A stretch of 64,000 nucleotides of DNA, taken from contig NZ_PCPP01000002.1 in NCBI RefSeq assembly GCF_002979755.1, positions 62,001-126,000 on the forward strand, in the 5' to 3' direction. This document shows, piece after piece, positions 18,142 to 25,967 of the stretch (its first letter is position 1; every line of letters begins with the position of its first letter). The notes below the pieces were generated by a model. The model had not been told where the DNA came from. It saw only the letters and a list, made by a program, of their open reading frames with translations, and made no database searches. The translations under genes were made by a program, and so were the position numbers. Source of the DNA: Chryseobacterium culicis (GTDB taxonomy: Bacteria > Bacteroidota > Bacteroidia > Flavobacteriales > Weeksellaceae).

Positions 18142-19995
18142 ATGAAAACAAAACTATTCTCAATGGCTGTTGTCATGAGCTGTTTCCTTGGAGCTCAGAC
18201 CAAAAAAGTTCTTTTTATCGGTATTGACGGATGCCGTGCAGATGTCATGATGTCTACTCCCACTCCTAACATTCAAAACCTGATCAGTCAGTCGATTTAT
18301 TCTGTTGATGGGCTTTGCGCTGCCACTACCTGGAGCGGAAACGGATGGAGTACGATGCTTACCGGCGTATGGCATACCAAGCATAATGTTCAGGACAATA
18401 ATTTCACCAGTCCGAACTACGTCAATTATCCTGATTTTTTAACCAGAGCAGAAACTTACAATCCCAGCCTGAGAACTGTTTCTCTGGCACATTGGTCACC
18501 TATTAACGATAAGATTATACAGAATGCGGATGTAAAAACCAATCTGGCAACAGATCTTGCCGTGAAAAATGCAGCTATAACCGCTTTGCAGAATGACAAC
18601 CCTGATATTCTCTTTGTAGATTTCGATGATGTAGATCATGCAGGACATTCTTATGGATTTTCATCAAGCATTCCTCAGTATGTATCTTCAATCAAAACAA
18701 CAGATACTTATATCGGAGAAATTGTCACTGCTATGAAGAACAGACCTTCTTACAACAATGAAGACTGGCTGGTAGTACTCACTACAGACCACGGAGCAAT
18801 AGAAAGCTCTCATGGTGGTGGAAATCTTTCCGAAAGAAACATTTTTACGGTATATTCCAATCCGGGATTTATTCCTCAGCAAATCAGCAAAACAATCCTT
18901 GAATCCAATAAGACATTCAATCAGTTGAATTTCCCTGCAGGAACCTATGCAAAACCATCTAACCAGGCTCCTTTCAATTTTGGTGCAACTCAGGATTTTA
19001 CGATTGAGTTTTGGGTAAAACCTAATGCTGCCTACTCCAGTGATCCGGTAATGATCAGTAATAAAAACTGGGCTAATGGAAAAAATAAAGGATTTGTTTT
19101 TTCAGGGTATTCCGGACAGACTTTTAAAATGAATATTGGCGATGGAGCCAACAGAATTGATCTTGTTGGAGGAAAAGTGGAAACGAATAAATGGAAACAT
19201 ATCGCTGTCAGCTTTGACAGAGATGGTCTTGTAACACTGTATGAAGATGGTGTTCCGGTAACTTTTGCAAAAATGAATACCATCGGAAATATTGATTCCG
19301 GGCTTCCTTTAACCTTAAATCAGGATGGAACCAATGCTTATGGAATCAATCTGGCAGCTTCCTATAAAGATGTAAGAATCTGGAAATCTGCGCTTCCCAA
19401 TGATGTCATCGTGAATTGGGCCAACCAGGATATTACACCTTCACATCCTTATTATGCTCAGCTAGTGGCCAATTGGAAATGTAATGGAACTTCCGGAAAT
19501 ACGTTGGCAGATTCAAGTCCAAACACCAATAACATGACTGTGACAGGTTCTCCGACTTATAATGCCAATACGGTCAACAATTTTAAGGTGTATGATTATA
19601 CCTCAACGACAAGAGAAACAGATCACTTTCCTACCGTACTGAACTGGCTTTGTATTCCGGTGCAGTCTTCATGGGGAATTGATGGAATCAATAGAATTCC
19701 GGCATGTTCTAAAGAAATATTAGCGGCAAAAGATTCTAAGGTAATCGCTGATGATTTTAAAATTTATCCCAATCCTGTTTCAACATTCATTGGAGTTCAG
19801 TATCAATCTGAAGATAAGGAAATTAAAGCAGAAATCATCGACAGTAAAGGAGCATTGGTTTCAACGTCACATTTACAGTCTTCAAGAGGATATTACGATG
19901 AAAAAATCAATATTGGGAATCTTCCGACAGGTGTATATTTTATTAAAATTAACGGAAGTAAAAAATCACTGACCAAGACGTTCATCAAGAAATAA
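18142..19995 (+). CDS. secreted alkaline phosphatase/phosphodiesterase with LamG insert and T9SS sorting domain
   Basis: 617 residues with a signal peptide (MKTKLFSMAVVMSCFLGAQ). The phosphodiesterase core has GIDGCRADVM, a nucleophile region ATTWSGNGWSTMLTG, DVDHAGHSYGF and TTDHG metal motifs. A LamG-like domain (about 265-430) interrupts the core, whose last piece (TRETDHFPTVLNWL) follows near residue 495. The C-terminus is a type A T9SS sorting domain starting KIYPNPVS, so the enzyme should cross the outer membrane and be released or surface-anchored. Beside the phosphonate-type operon, it may free phosphonate or phosphate esters from polymers or lipids. Confidence 0.88.
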   Translation: MKTKLFSMAVVMSCFLGAQTKKVLFIGIDGCRADVMMSTPTPNIQNLISQSIYSVDGLCAATTWSGNGWSTMLTGVWHTKHNVQDNNFTSPNYVNYPDFLTRAETYNPSLRTVSLAHWSPINDKIIQNADVKTNLATDLAVKNAAITALQNDNPDILFVDFDDVDHAGHSYGFSSSIPQYVSSIKTTDTYIGEIVTAMKNRPSYNNEDWLVVLTTDHGAIESSHGGGNLSERNIFTVYSNPGFIPQQISKTILESNKTFNQLNFPAGTYAKPSNQAPFNFGATQDFTIEFWVKPNAAYSSDPVMISNKNWANGKNKGFVFSGYSGQTFKMNIGDGANRIDLVGGKVETNKWKHIAVSFDRDGLVTLYEDGVPVTFAKMNTIGNIDSGLPLTLNQDGTNAYGINLAASYKDVRIWKSALPNDVIVNWANQDITPSHPYYAQLVANWKCNGTSGNTLADSSPNTNNMTVTGSPTYNANTVNNFKVYDYTSTTRETDHFPTVLNWLCIPVQSSWGIDGINRIPACSKEILAAKDSKVIADDFKIYPNPVSTFIGVQYQSEDKEIKAEIIDSKGALVSTSHLQSSRGYYDEKINIGNLPTGVYFIKINGSKKSLTKTFIKK

Positions 19996-20024
19996 AACAG
20001 TAAAGCAATTAGATTTAAATTTTG

Positions 20025-20062
20025 ATATTAGAACAAGGATATTCCTATCCGAGTTCTAATAT
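20025..20062. terminator. hairpin terminator between converging genes
   Basis: Arms ATATTAGAAC and GTTCTAATAT with a second inner stem (AGGAT/ATCCT), followed by a run of nine T on the plus strand. It ends the phosphodiesterase transcript and perhaps also the converging GNAT gene. Confidence 0.8.
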
Positions 20063-20072
20063 TTTTTTTTGC

Positions 20073-20558
20073 TTATTTATTGAAAATCAACTCCATTCTA
20101 ACATCTGCACGGTCGTACTCAGCATGACCGATAGGTGTATGGATAAAGCCCAGTTTTTCGTAAAGTTTAATAGCAGGAACCAAAATAGAATTGGTAACTA
20201 AAAAGACTTTTTCGGCATTCAATTCTTTCGCTTTTTCCACCAAGGCATTTCCCAACAGATATCCTAATTTTTTTCCTTGTGCTTTGGGACTTACGGCCAT
20301 CTTTGACAGTTCAAAAGTAAGAGGATTGTTCTCCGTTTTTACTAATGCACAGGTTCCTACCACTTCTCCATTCAGCAAAGCAAAAGCAATGTGTCCGCCT
20401 TTATTTAAAATCTCTTCTTCCGGATGATCCAGAAGTTTATAATCTCCCGATTCCATTACAAAGAACGTCTTGATCCACTCTTCATTCAAAGCTTTGAAAG
20501 CTTCTTTATACTGAGGGTCATACGCTATAATTTTTACTTCATTATTGATATCATTCAT
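20073..20558 (-). CDS. GNAT family N-acetyltransferase
   Basis: 161 residues with the GNAT core: a VVGTCALVK strand, then ELSKMAVSPKAQGKKLGYLLGNALVEKA, which holds the acetyl-CoA pyrophosphate loop Q/RxxGxG/A in the form AQGKKLG. The LYEKLGFIHTP motif follows near residue 135. It transfers an acetyl group to an amine of unknown identity. It lies 14 bp downstream of the MocR regulator on the same strand, so the two may be co-expressed. Confidence 0.9.
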   Translation of the reverse strand: MNDINNEVKIIAYDPQYKEAFKALNEEWIKTFFVMESGDYKLLDHPEEEILNKGGHIAFALLNGEVVGTCALVKTENNPLTFELSKMAVSPKAQGKKLGYLLGNALVEKAKELNAEKVFLVTNSILVPAIKLYEKLGFIHTPIGHAEYDRADVRMELIFNK

Positions 20559-20572
20559 CGCTATAAGGTTTA

Positions 20573-21988
20573 TTAAATTCTGTTTTTTATCATTTTTCCC
20601 AACTTCTCCAGATCGCTTTCCACCCGATCAGTCCATTCCAGGGCATAGTTCAGTCGCATACAGTTCTGATACTGATTATATTGTGAAAACATTCTTCCCG
20701 GAGCAAAGTTCACTTTTTGGCTGACAGCTATGTCATAAAGATCTTCTGTACAAATTCTCTTATCAAGTTCCAGCCAAAGCATAAAACCTCCTTTGGGTTC
20801 TGAAATCTTTGTATTATCAGGAAAATACTCAATCACCGACTTCTGGATCTGAAGGTAGTTCGCGTACAGTTTTTTTCTGAACATTCTCAAATGATGATCA
20901 TACCGTCCGTGTGCCAGGAAATCCGCAATCACATCTGAAAACAAAGAAGGTCCGCTCACCGTCTGAACCAATTTCTGACGGATAATTTTTTCCTTAAATT
21001 TTCCCGGAGCCACCCATCCTACTCTAAAACCCGGAGCCAGTGTTTTGGAAACCGAACCTACCCACATCACAATTCCTGCTTCATCGTAAAACTTACACGG
21101 CTTTGGTCTTCCCGCTCCGAAATAGATGTTTCCGTACACATCATCTTCAACCAAAGGAACATTGTACTCGGTAAGCATTTTCACCAGTTCTTTTTTGTTC
21201 TCATCAGGCATCTGAAATCCTAAAGGATTATTATAATTCACGACAAAACAGCATGCAGAGAGCTTCGGAAGGACCTTTTTTAAAGCATCCAGATCCACTC
21301 CTGTAATAGGATGCGTAGGAATTTCTACAGCTTTCAATCCCAATAACTGAATGGCCTGAAGAATTCCAAAATATACAGGGCTTTCCACTGCGACAGAATC
21401 GCCTGGTTGCGTAACGGCCATTAAACAATTATAAACAGCATTCATCGCTCCGGAAGTAATAACCAGATCGTCTTCCGTAATTTTCCCTTCCATTACCATA
21501 GACCATTTGGCGATTTCTCTACGCAGAATTTCGCTTCCCTGCACAGGTTCATAATTGGTTCCGCTGTCACTCTTCCTTTTCATCACATCAATCATGCATT
21601 TCTTCATTTTGGCAACCGGAAGAAGACTCTTCCCCGGAATTCCCAGAGCGAACTGCGTAACATCTGTACCTCCGATACTCCCAAATACTTTATCAATAAG
21701 ATCCTGAGGAGTATTTTTACCTTCCGAAACCTTCATCTGTGCTACAGAAGGTAATGCCAGTTTTCGTTGGGAAGTCTGGCTTACATAATATCCGTATTTC
21801 GGACGCGATTCTACAAGAGAACGGCTTTCCAACTCCATATACGCTTGCTTTATCGTATTCAGGCTCACGTTGTATAATTTCTGTGCACTTCTCAGTGAAG
21901 GCAGCCTGTCTCCAAATTGCAGGGTTTCACTTTTGATCTGCTCTGTGACAGAATTGGCTATTTTAAGGTACAGAACATCTTTAGGCAT
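20573..21988 (-). CDS. MocR-type GntR regulator with aminotransferase domain
   Basis: 471 residues. An N-terminal GntR winged helix (about 5-70; LPSLRSAQKLYNVSLNTIKQAY) is fused to a fold-type I aminotransferase domain. The PLP lysine is Lys315 in SVSKTLAPGFRVGW; NYNNPLG and EDDVYGNIYF supply the other PLP contacts. MocR proteins use the PLP domain as a sensor rather than an enzyme, often controlling PLP, GABA or taurine genes. The only clear downstream partner is the GNAT gene. Confidence 0.92.
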   Translation of the reverse strand: MPKDVLYLKIANSVTEQIKSETLQFGDRLPSLRSAQKLYNVSLNTIKQAYMELESRSLVESRPKYGYYVSQTSQRKLALPSVAQMKVSEGKNTPQDLIDKVFGSIGGTDVTQFALGIPGKSLLPVAKMKKCMIDVMKRKSDSGTNYEPVQGSEILRREIAKWSMVMEGKITEDDLVITSGAMNAVYNCLMAVTQPGDSVAVESPVYFGILQAIQLLGLKAVEIPTHPITGVDLDALKKVLPKLSACCFVVNYNNPLGFQMPDENKKELVKMLTEYNVPLVEDDVYGNIYFGAGRPKPCKFYDEAGIVMWVGSVSKTLAPGFRVGWVAPGKFKEKIIRQKLVQTVSGPSLFSDVIADFLAHGRYDHHLRMFRKKLYANYLQIQKSVIEYFPDNTKISEPKGGFMLWLELDKRICTEDLYDIAVSQKVNFAPGRMFSQYNQYQNCMRLNYALEWTDRVESDLEKLGKMIKNRI

Positions 21989-22029
21989 TGAATCAGGGGT
22001 TTTAAGTAAATGTACAATTTTATCCTGCT

Positions 22030-22398
22030 TTATTCAGGATTCAGCCAGCTAATCATACTGCTGATACTGCTTTTTAACTGTTCCGGATCTTTGAAATTCG
22101 GTGTATTATTATTTTTTAAATATCTTTCAGCACGGGAAAAAAAGTTTCTTTTCTCTACTTCTGGCATTGTATTTTTATCATAAACTTTGAAGGAGATTTC
22201 ATTGTTTTCATTAATGATAAGACTGGCAAAAGCAACTACTATATTTCCATTTTTAGCCAAAAGAAAAGGAAGTCCGAAATTCTGATCTGCTTTCTTCACA
22301 TTCTGGGTCTCCAGAAAAATAGTTTTAAGCATCCACATATCTGAGATATAAGCTTCAGCATATTGAAACGGCTTCTGATGTTGAATGATTGTTTCCAT
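22030..22398 (-). CDS. hypothetical protein
   Basis: 122 residues, no signal peptide or membrane segment, beginning METIIQHQKPFQYAEAYISD. A central stretch (GNIVVAFASLIINENNEISF) looks like two adjacent beta strands and the C-terminal half is helical and charged. I do not recognise a family. It is divergent from the XRE gene to its right, with 166 bp between starts, and stands in line with but 41 bp upstream of the MocR gene. Confidence 0.55.
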   Translation of the reverse strand: METIIQHQKPFQYAEAYISDMWMLKTIFLETQNVKKADQNFGLPFLLAKNGNIVVAFASLIINENNEISFKVYDKNTMPEVEKRNFFSRAERYLKNNNTPNFKDPEQLKSSISSMISWLNPE

Positions 22399-22564
22399 AT
22401 TTTCTTCTTTAGCTAAACAAAATTATGGAGTATTTAATTTTGGATACAGATACAGAACTAAACAATATTACGGGTACAGATTTTTTACGATCAGGCTCAA
22501 TATGCAAATATATTTAGCTAAAATTATATTCTCTGTCTTATCTTTGCAAAAAACATTAGACAAA

Positions 22565-23194
22565 ATGAGCTTCTTTGGAACGAATATTAAGAAAATAAGG
22601 CAGGTAAAAGGAATTAGCCAAAAAGCATTTGCAGGCCTTCTTGATCTGAACAGAGGTGTGATAAGCTCTTATGAAGAAGGCCGTGCCGAACCTAAGATTG
22701 AAACGATATTAAAAGTAGCCCATCATTTTAACCTGAATCTTGATCAATTACTGACTGAATCTTTACAGGCAGAGCAATTAGTAAGTGTTTCTGACACGGA
22801 TCAGCTTATGTTGTTTCCGGAATTAGAGATCCTGAATAACAAAGAAGAACAGACAAAAACAGAGAAAAATAATCCCAACACCTCAATACTGCAAAAAATA
22901 TTAGCAGCCGTTGATCTCGTATATGAATTCACTCCTGAAAAACACCTGCTTGCCCACTATCAATATGGTGATGTTTTATTTTTAAATAAGGCTGATATAC
23001 ATACAGAGCACTTCAATAACTTATTAGTTCACACCAATGGAAACCTTCATTATGCAATTGATAATCAAACATTAAACAGAAATAATCAGGAATATTATAA
23101 TATTGTTGGATACATTTCAATGACAGAAAAAAATATATTTACAGGCATCTTTGAAAGGTTGGAGAGGCTGGAAAGTAAAGGACAATTTATTTAA
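22565..23194 (+). CDS. XRE-family helix-turn-helix regulator
   Basis: 209 residues from the ATG giving MSFFGTNIKKIRQVKG; an upstream extension of 60 codons is unsupported. The HTH (about 6-60) reads KGISQKAFAGLLDLNRGVISSYEEGRAEPKIETILKVAHHF. The C-terminal 120 residues have no recognised fold and resemble the sensor or peptidase-like tails of stand-alone phage-type or stress repressors, but no Ser/Lys dyad is clear. The gene is followed by a strong terminator. Confidence 0.85.
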   Translation: MSFFGTNIKKIRQVKGISQKAFAGLLDLNRGVISSYEEGRAEPKIETILKVAHHFNLNLDQLLTESLQAEQLVSVSDTDQLMLFPELEILNNKEEQTKTEKNNPNTSILQKILAAVDLVYEFTPEKHLLAHYQYGDVLFLNKADIHTEHFNNLLVHTNGNLHYAIDNQTLNRNNQEYYNIVGYISMTEKNIFTGIFERLERLESKGQFI

Positions 23195-23202
23195 ACAGGA
23201 AA

Positions 23203-23238
23203 AAAAATCCCTATACAGCTGGCTATATAGGGATTTTT
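23203..23238. terminator. bidirectional hairpin terminator
   Basis: Arms AAAAATCCCTATA and TATAGGGATTTTT flank a short loop between the converging XRE and LolA-like genes. T runs are present on both strands. Confidence 0.85.
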
Positions 23239-23253
23239 ATTAGCTATCAGATT

Positions 23254-23958
23254 TTAATTAAAATCTTTTTCTTCAATATTTTTATTATAGTACAATTCCA
23301 CAAGATTGGCTTCCTGATTTCCATCTTCAGAAACAAAAGTCAATTTGGTAGCATACCAAAGATCTCCGAATTTCTTGTAATCACTTTGTAAAACCGTTGA
23401 AAACGCATTCTTTTCTCCATTTTTAACAGTCTCTTCTTTACTTAAAAAGAATGATTTCACATCGTAATACAGATAAGTCACTTTTCCTGTTATATAGGTT
23501 GCCTTTATTTTATAATACATCTTATCTGGATTCTCATCAATAAGTTCAATCTTGTACAGTTTAGGATCTATATAAGCCAATTCATTGATGATATATTTTC
23601 TGTCAGCTTTATCCTTGAATACAGCAGGATCAGCCAGTTTTCTTTCACCGTTGACCAGGTCGTATCCTGTTTTCCCGTCAAACCAAGACCTGTATACGAT
23701 CCTTCCCTGATACTCAATTTCAAAACTTCCTTTGTTCGGCACCATTTCTTTTGTGATCCAGTTTACCTTACGGCCATCCATTACTGTTTCTGATTTGGAA
23801 TAAAGTGTTTTTATACTGCTTAAAAACTTTTTCCCTCCTTCTGCCTGAATGGCTTTTTCAATAATTTCCTGAGCTTTTTTCTCGTTGGATGTCTGTGAGA
23901 ATAATGGATTAGAAGCAGCTATCATCGTAACCGCTAAAATGGTATTCAATAATTTCAT
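23254..23958 (-). CDS. LolA/LolB-like secreted protein
   Basis: 234 residues from the ATG giving MKLLNTILAV; the extended frame starts with a weaker codon. A Sec signal peptide ends near NPLFSQ, without a lipobox. The mature part (KKAQEIIEKAIQAEGGKKFLSSIKTLY, then beta-rich WITKEMVPNKGSFEIEYQGRIVYRSWFDGKTGYDL) resembles the outer membrane lipoprotein-sorting fold common in Bacteroidota. A role in lipoprotein traffic or as a periplasmic binding protein is plausible but unproven. Confidence 0.7.
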   Translation of the reverse strand: MKLLNTILAVTMIAASNPLFSQTSNEKKAQEIIEKAIQAEGGKKFLSSIKTLYSKSETVMDGRKVNWITKEMVPNKGSFEIEYQGRIVYRSWFDGKTGYDLVNGERKLADPAVFKDKADRKYIINELAYIDPKLYKIELIDENPDKMYYKIKATYITGKVTYLYYDVKSFFLSKEETVKNGEKNAFSTVLQSDYKKFGDLWYATKLTFVSEDGNQEANLVELYYNKNIEEKDFN

Positions 23959-24033
23959 GGTTTTATTTTTCTGAAGCAAATTTACCAAAAGGCATTTTAA
24001 TTTTTAAAGATATTTTAGTTTTTACCTAATAAA

Positions 24034-24062
24034 AACAAAAATCCCTCCGTAATAAATTACAG
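24034..24062 (-). terminator. terminator of the first tRNA triplet
   Basis: On the minus strand CCCTCTGTAAT pairs with ATTACGGAGGG (one G-U pair), followed by a T run. It directly follows tRNA-Leu(UAA) copy 1. Confidence 0.75.
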
Positions 24063-24071
24063 AGGGACTTG

Positions 24072-24155
24072 TACCCCAGACGGGACTTGAACCCGTACGT
24101 CCTTGCGGACACAGGATTTTAAGTCCTGCGTGTCTACCAGTTCCACCACCAGGGC
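24072..24155 (-). tRNA. tRNA-Leu(UAA), copy 1
   Basis: 84 nt with a long variable arm. The anticodon loop CTTAAAA gives anticodon UAA, the T loop is TTCAAGT and the acceptor GCCCTGG pairs with CTGGGGT. It is last in the minus-strand triplet Leu-Gly-Leu. Its sequence is identical to the copy at 24446-24529. Confidence 0.93.
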
Positions 24156-24163
24156 ATGGTGTG

Positions 24164-24236
24164 GGCAAAAAACGGGATTCGAACCCGCGACCCCAACCTT
24201 GGCAAGGTTGTGCTCTACCAGCTGAGCTCTTTTCGC
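24164..24236 (-). tRNA. variant tRNA-Gly(GCC), diverged copy 1
   Basis: Body identical to copy 2 including anticodon loop TTGCCAA (GCC) and T loop TTCGAAT. It differs at three places. Position 8 is G instead of the nearly universal U. Position 70 is U instead of C, making a G3-U70 wobble pair. The discriminator U73 is lost, leaving C followed by CA. G3-U70 is the main identity element of alanyl-tRNA synthetase. It may be a decaying gene or a mischarged tRNA; the four flanking Leu tRNA genes show no such changes. Confidence 0.75.
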
Positions 24237-24240
24237 ATAG

Positions 24241-24322
24241 TGCGGATGAAGGGACTCGAACCCCCACGCCTCACGGCACCAGATCCTAAGTCTGGCGTGG
24301 CTACCAATTACACCACATCCGC
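24241..24322 (-). tRNA. tRNA-Leu(UAG), copy 1
   Basis: 82 nt. Acceptor GCGGATG pairs perfectly with CATCCGC, discriminator A, anticodon loop CTTAGGA (UAG), T loop TTCGAGT, long variable arm. First gene of the left triplet; identical to 24616-24697. Confidence 0.93.
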
Positions 24323-24407
24323 TGATTTTTGCTGATCTGAATTCACAGATTCAACCTAATTTCTTACAAATATAAAATATTTTATTTAAAGAACACTCTC
24401 TAATTAA

Positions 24408-24444
24408 AACAAAAAACCCTCCGTAAGATATTACAGAGGGTCTT
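24408..24444 (-). terminator. terminator of the second tRNA triplet
   Basis: Same hairpin as after copy 1, with stem CCCTC-GTAA and a changed loop (GATA in place of TAAA-type), which keeps the fold. It lies just past tRNA-Leu(UAA) copy 2 and is followed by a T run on the minus strand. Confidence 0.75.
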
Positions 24445-24445
24445 G

Positions 24446-24529
24446 TACCCCAGACGGGACTTGAACCCGTACGTCCTTGCGGACACAGGATTTTAAGTCC
24501 TGCGTGTCTACCAGTTCCACCACCAGGGC
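24446..24529 (-). tRNA. tRNA-Leu(UAA), copy 2
   Basis: 84 nt, identical in sequence to the copy at 24072-24155, with anticodon UAA and a long variable arm. Third gene of the right-hand triplet on the minus strand. Confidence 0.93.
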
Positions 24530-24535
24530 ATGGTG

Positions 24536-24611
24536 TGGAGCGAAAAACGGGATTCGAACCCGCGACCCCAACCTTGGCAAGGTTGTGCTCTACCAGCTGA
24601 GCTATTTTCGC
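24536..24611 (-). tRNA. tRNA-Gly(GCC), canonical copy 2
   Basis: 76 nt including an encoded CCA. Acceptor GCGAAAA pairs perfectly with TTTTCGC, U8 is present, the discriminator is U73, and the anticodon loop is TTGCCAA. This is the normal glycine tRNA against which copy 1 has diverged. Confidence 0.93.
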
Positions 24612-24615
24612 ATAG

Positions 24616-24697
24616 TGCGGATGAAGGGACTCGAACCCCCACGCCTCACGGCACCAGATCCTAAGTCTGGCGTGGCTACCAATTACACCACATCCGC
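24616..24697 (-). tRNA. tRNA-Leu(UAG), copy 2
   Basis: 82 nt, identical to 24241-24322, with anticodon UAG and a complete 7-bp acceptor stem. First gene of the right-hand triplet. Confidence 0.93.
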
Positions 24698-24875
24698 TGG
24701 TTTTTTATACTGTAAGTTTTAAAGAGCTTGCTTCGTTTTTGTGAGTGCAAATATAGGACAATTTCCTTTACTACCAAACTTTTCAGGAAAAAAAATTAAA
24801 TTTTCCATATTTTTTTTTCACGTCACCTTTTATTACATTTCATTTTCTTATTTTTACATCGTTAATATTTACAAT

Positions 24876-25253
24876 ATGGAATTACAAGGAACGGTAAAGA
24901 AACTTTTTGATGCTCAAACATTTGCGAGCGGGTTTCAAAAAAGAGAAATGGTTATTTTGACCCAGGAACAGTATCCACAGCCGATAAACATAGAATTTTT
25001 ATCTGATAAAATCAGTTTATTAGATAACCTTAAAGAAGGAGAAAACGTAAAAGTAGGAATCAACATCAGAGGGAGAGAATGGGTTTCTCCTCAAGGTGAA
25101 ACTAAATACTTCAACTCTATTACAGGTTGGAGAGTAGAGAAAGTTTTTGAAAACGCTTCAGAACCTACTCAGGCAATGCCTCAACAATCAGCATCTCCCG
25201 TTTCTAACGAGAATCCTTTTGCCGGAGACGATGATGATGATTTACCTTTTTAA
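24876..25253 (+). CDS. DUF3127 family protein with SSB-like acidic tail
   Basis: 125 residues from the ATG giving MELQGTVKKLFD; the longer frame upstream runs through AT-rich leader and is not used. The first 90 residues match DUF3127, a small beta-rich, OB-fold-like family (GFQKREMVILTQEQ, ENVKVGINIRGREW, FNSITGWRVEKV). A Gln/Pro/Ser linker leads to the C-terminal tip DDDDDLPF. That tip matches the acidic docking peptide of single-stranded DNA-binding protein, which recruits repair proteins. A ssDNA-related role is inferred from the tail only. Confidence 0.85.
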   Translation: MELQGTVKKLFDAQTFASGFQKREMVILTQEQYPQPINIEFLSDKISLLDNLKEGENVKVGINIRGREWVSPQGETKYFNSITGWRVEKVFENASEPTQAMPQQSASPVSNENPFAGDDDDDLPF

Positions 25254-25313
25254 TTAAAAGAATAAAGATCAAATATAAATCCTGCTTTTTGAAGTGGGAT
25301 TTTTTTTCTAAAA

Positions 25314-25967
25314 ATGGTCCGATTAGACGAAAATGAGATTTCATTTCCTGACCCTGAGCTGTATGAGGGTCATGAAGGGGTGGTTGCTTTTGGAGGCGAC
25401 CTATCTGTAGAACGCATTTGGTTTGCTTATCAACTGGGTATTTTTCCCTGGTACAATCCCGGAGAAGAAATCCTCTGGTGGTGCCCTGATCCGAGATTTG
25501 TTCTGGTTCCGGAAGAATTAAAGGTTTCAAAATCAATGAGAAAGATCCTGAACAGAAATATTTTTACTTTCTCAGAGAATAAGAGTTTCAGAGAAGTGAT
25601 CAGAAACTGTCAGCAGGCGACCCGCAAAGGACAGTCAGGAACATGGCTTTCCGAAGAACTGATGAATTCTTTTATCAAGCTTCATGAATATGGCCTGGCC
25701 AAGAGCTTTGAAGTCTGGCAGGAGGGAGAACTTGTAGGCGGCTTTTACGGATTACAGATTGGGAATGTCTTTTGTGGTGAAAGCATGTTTGCAAAAGTAA
25801 GCAATGCATCCAAAGCTGGGTTTATCCATTTCGTAGAAAACAACAAAGACAGAATAGAATTAATTGACTGTCAATCCCATACAGAACATCTTGAAAGTTT
25901 AGGAGCAAAAATGATTCCTAAAAAAGAATTTCTAAAAATCTTACACGAAAATAATGAACGCAGATAA
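25314..25967 (+). CDS. aat: leucyl/phenylalanyl-tRNA--protein transferase
   Basis: 217 residues covering the whole family: FPDPELYEGHEGVVAFGGDLS, GIFPWYNPGEEILWWCPDPR, GTWLSEELM, GGFYGLQIGNVFCGESMFAKVSNASKAGF and LIDCQSHTEHLESLGA. The enzyme attaches Leu or Phe to N-terminal Arg or Lys, making an N-degron for ClpS/ClpAP. The last codons overlap the start of the downstream EamA gene by 14 bp, so the two are translationally linked. Confidence 0.96.
   Translation: MVRLDENEISFPDPELYEGHEGVVAFGGDLSVERIWFAYQLGIFPWYNPGEEILWWCPDPRFVLVPEELKVSKSMRKILNRNIFTFSENKSFREVIRNCQQATRKGQSGTWLSEELMNSFIKLHEYGLAKSFEVWQEGELVGGFYGLQIGNVFCGESMFAKVSNASKAGFIHFVENNKDRIELIDCQSHTEHLESLGAKMIPKKEFLKILHENNERR

Larger units (their letters stand above)
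24030..24697. repeat. tandem duplication of a terminator plus three-tRNA unit
   Basis: The unit (terminator, tRNA-Leu UAA, tRNA-Gly GCC, tRNA-Leu UAG) at about 24030-24322 recurs at about 24404-24697 with an offset of 374-375 bp. Leu tRNA genes are identical between copies. Differences are confined to the tRNA-Gly ends, the terminator loops and the spacer at 24323-24403. Confidence 0.9.

Noticed and set aside
24022..24267. Open frame across the first tRNA triplet on the minus strand, and a similar plus-strand frame at 24477-24722
   Set aside because: They run straight through complete tRNA genes; the tRNA structures explain the conservation.
24030..24697. Repeats at about 375-bp spacing considered as a CRISPR or mobile element
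   Set aside because: The repeats are tRNA genes with terminators; there are no short spacers, transposase or target duplications.
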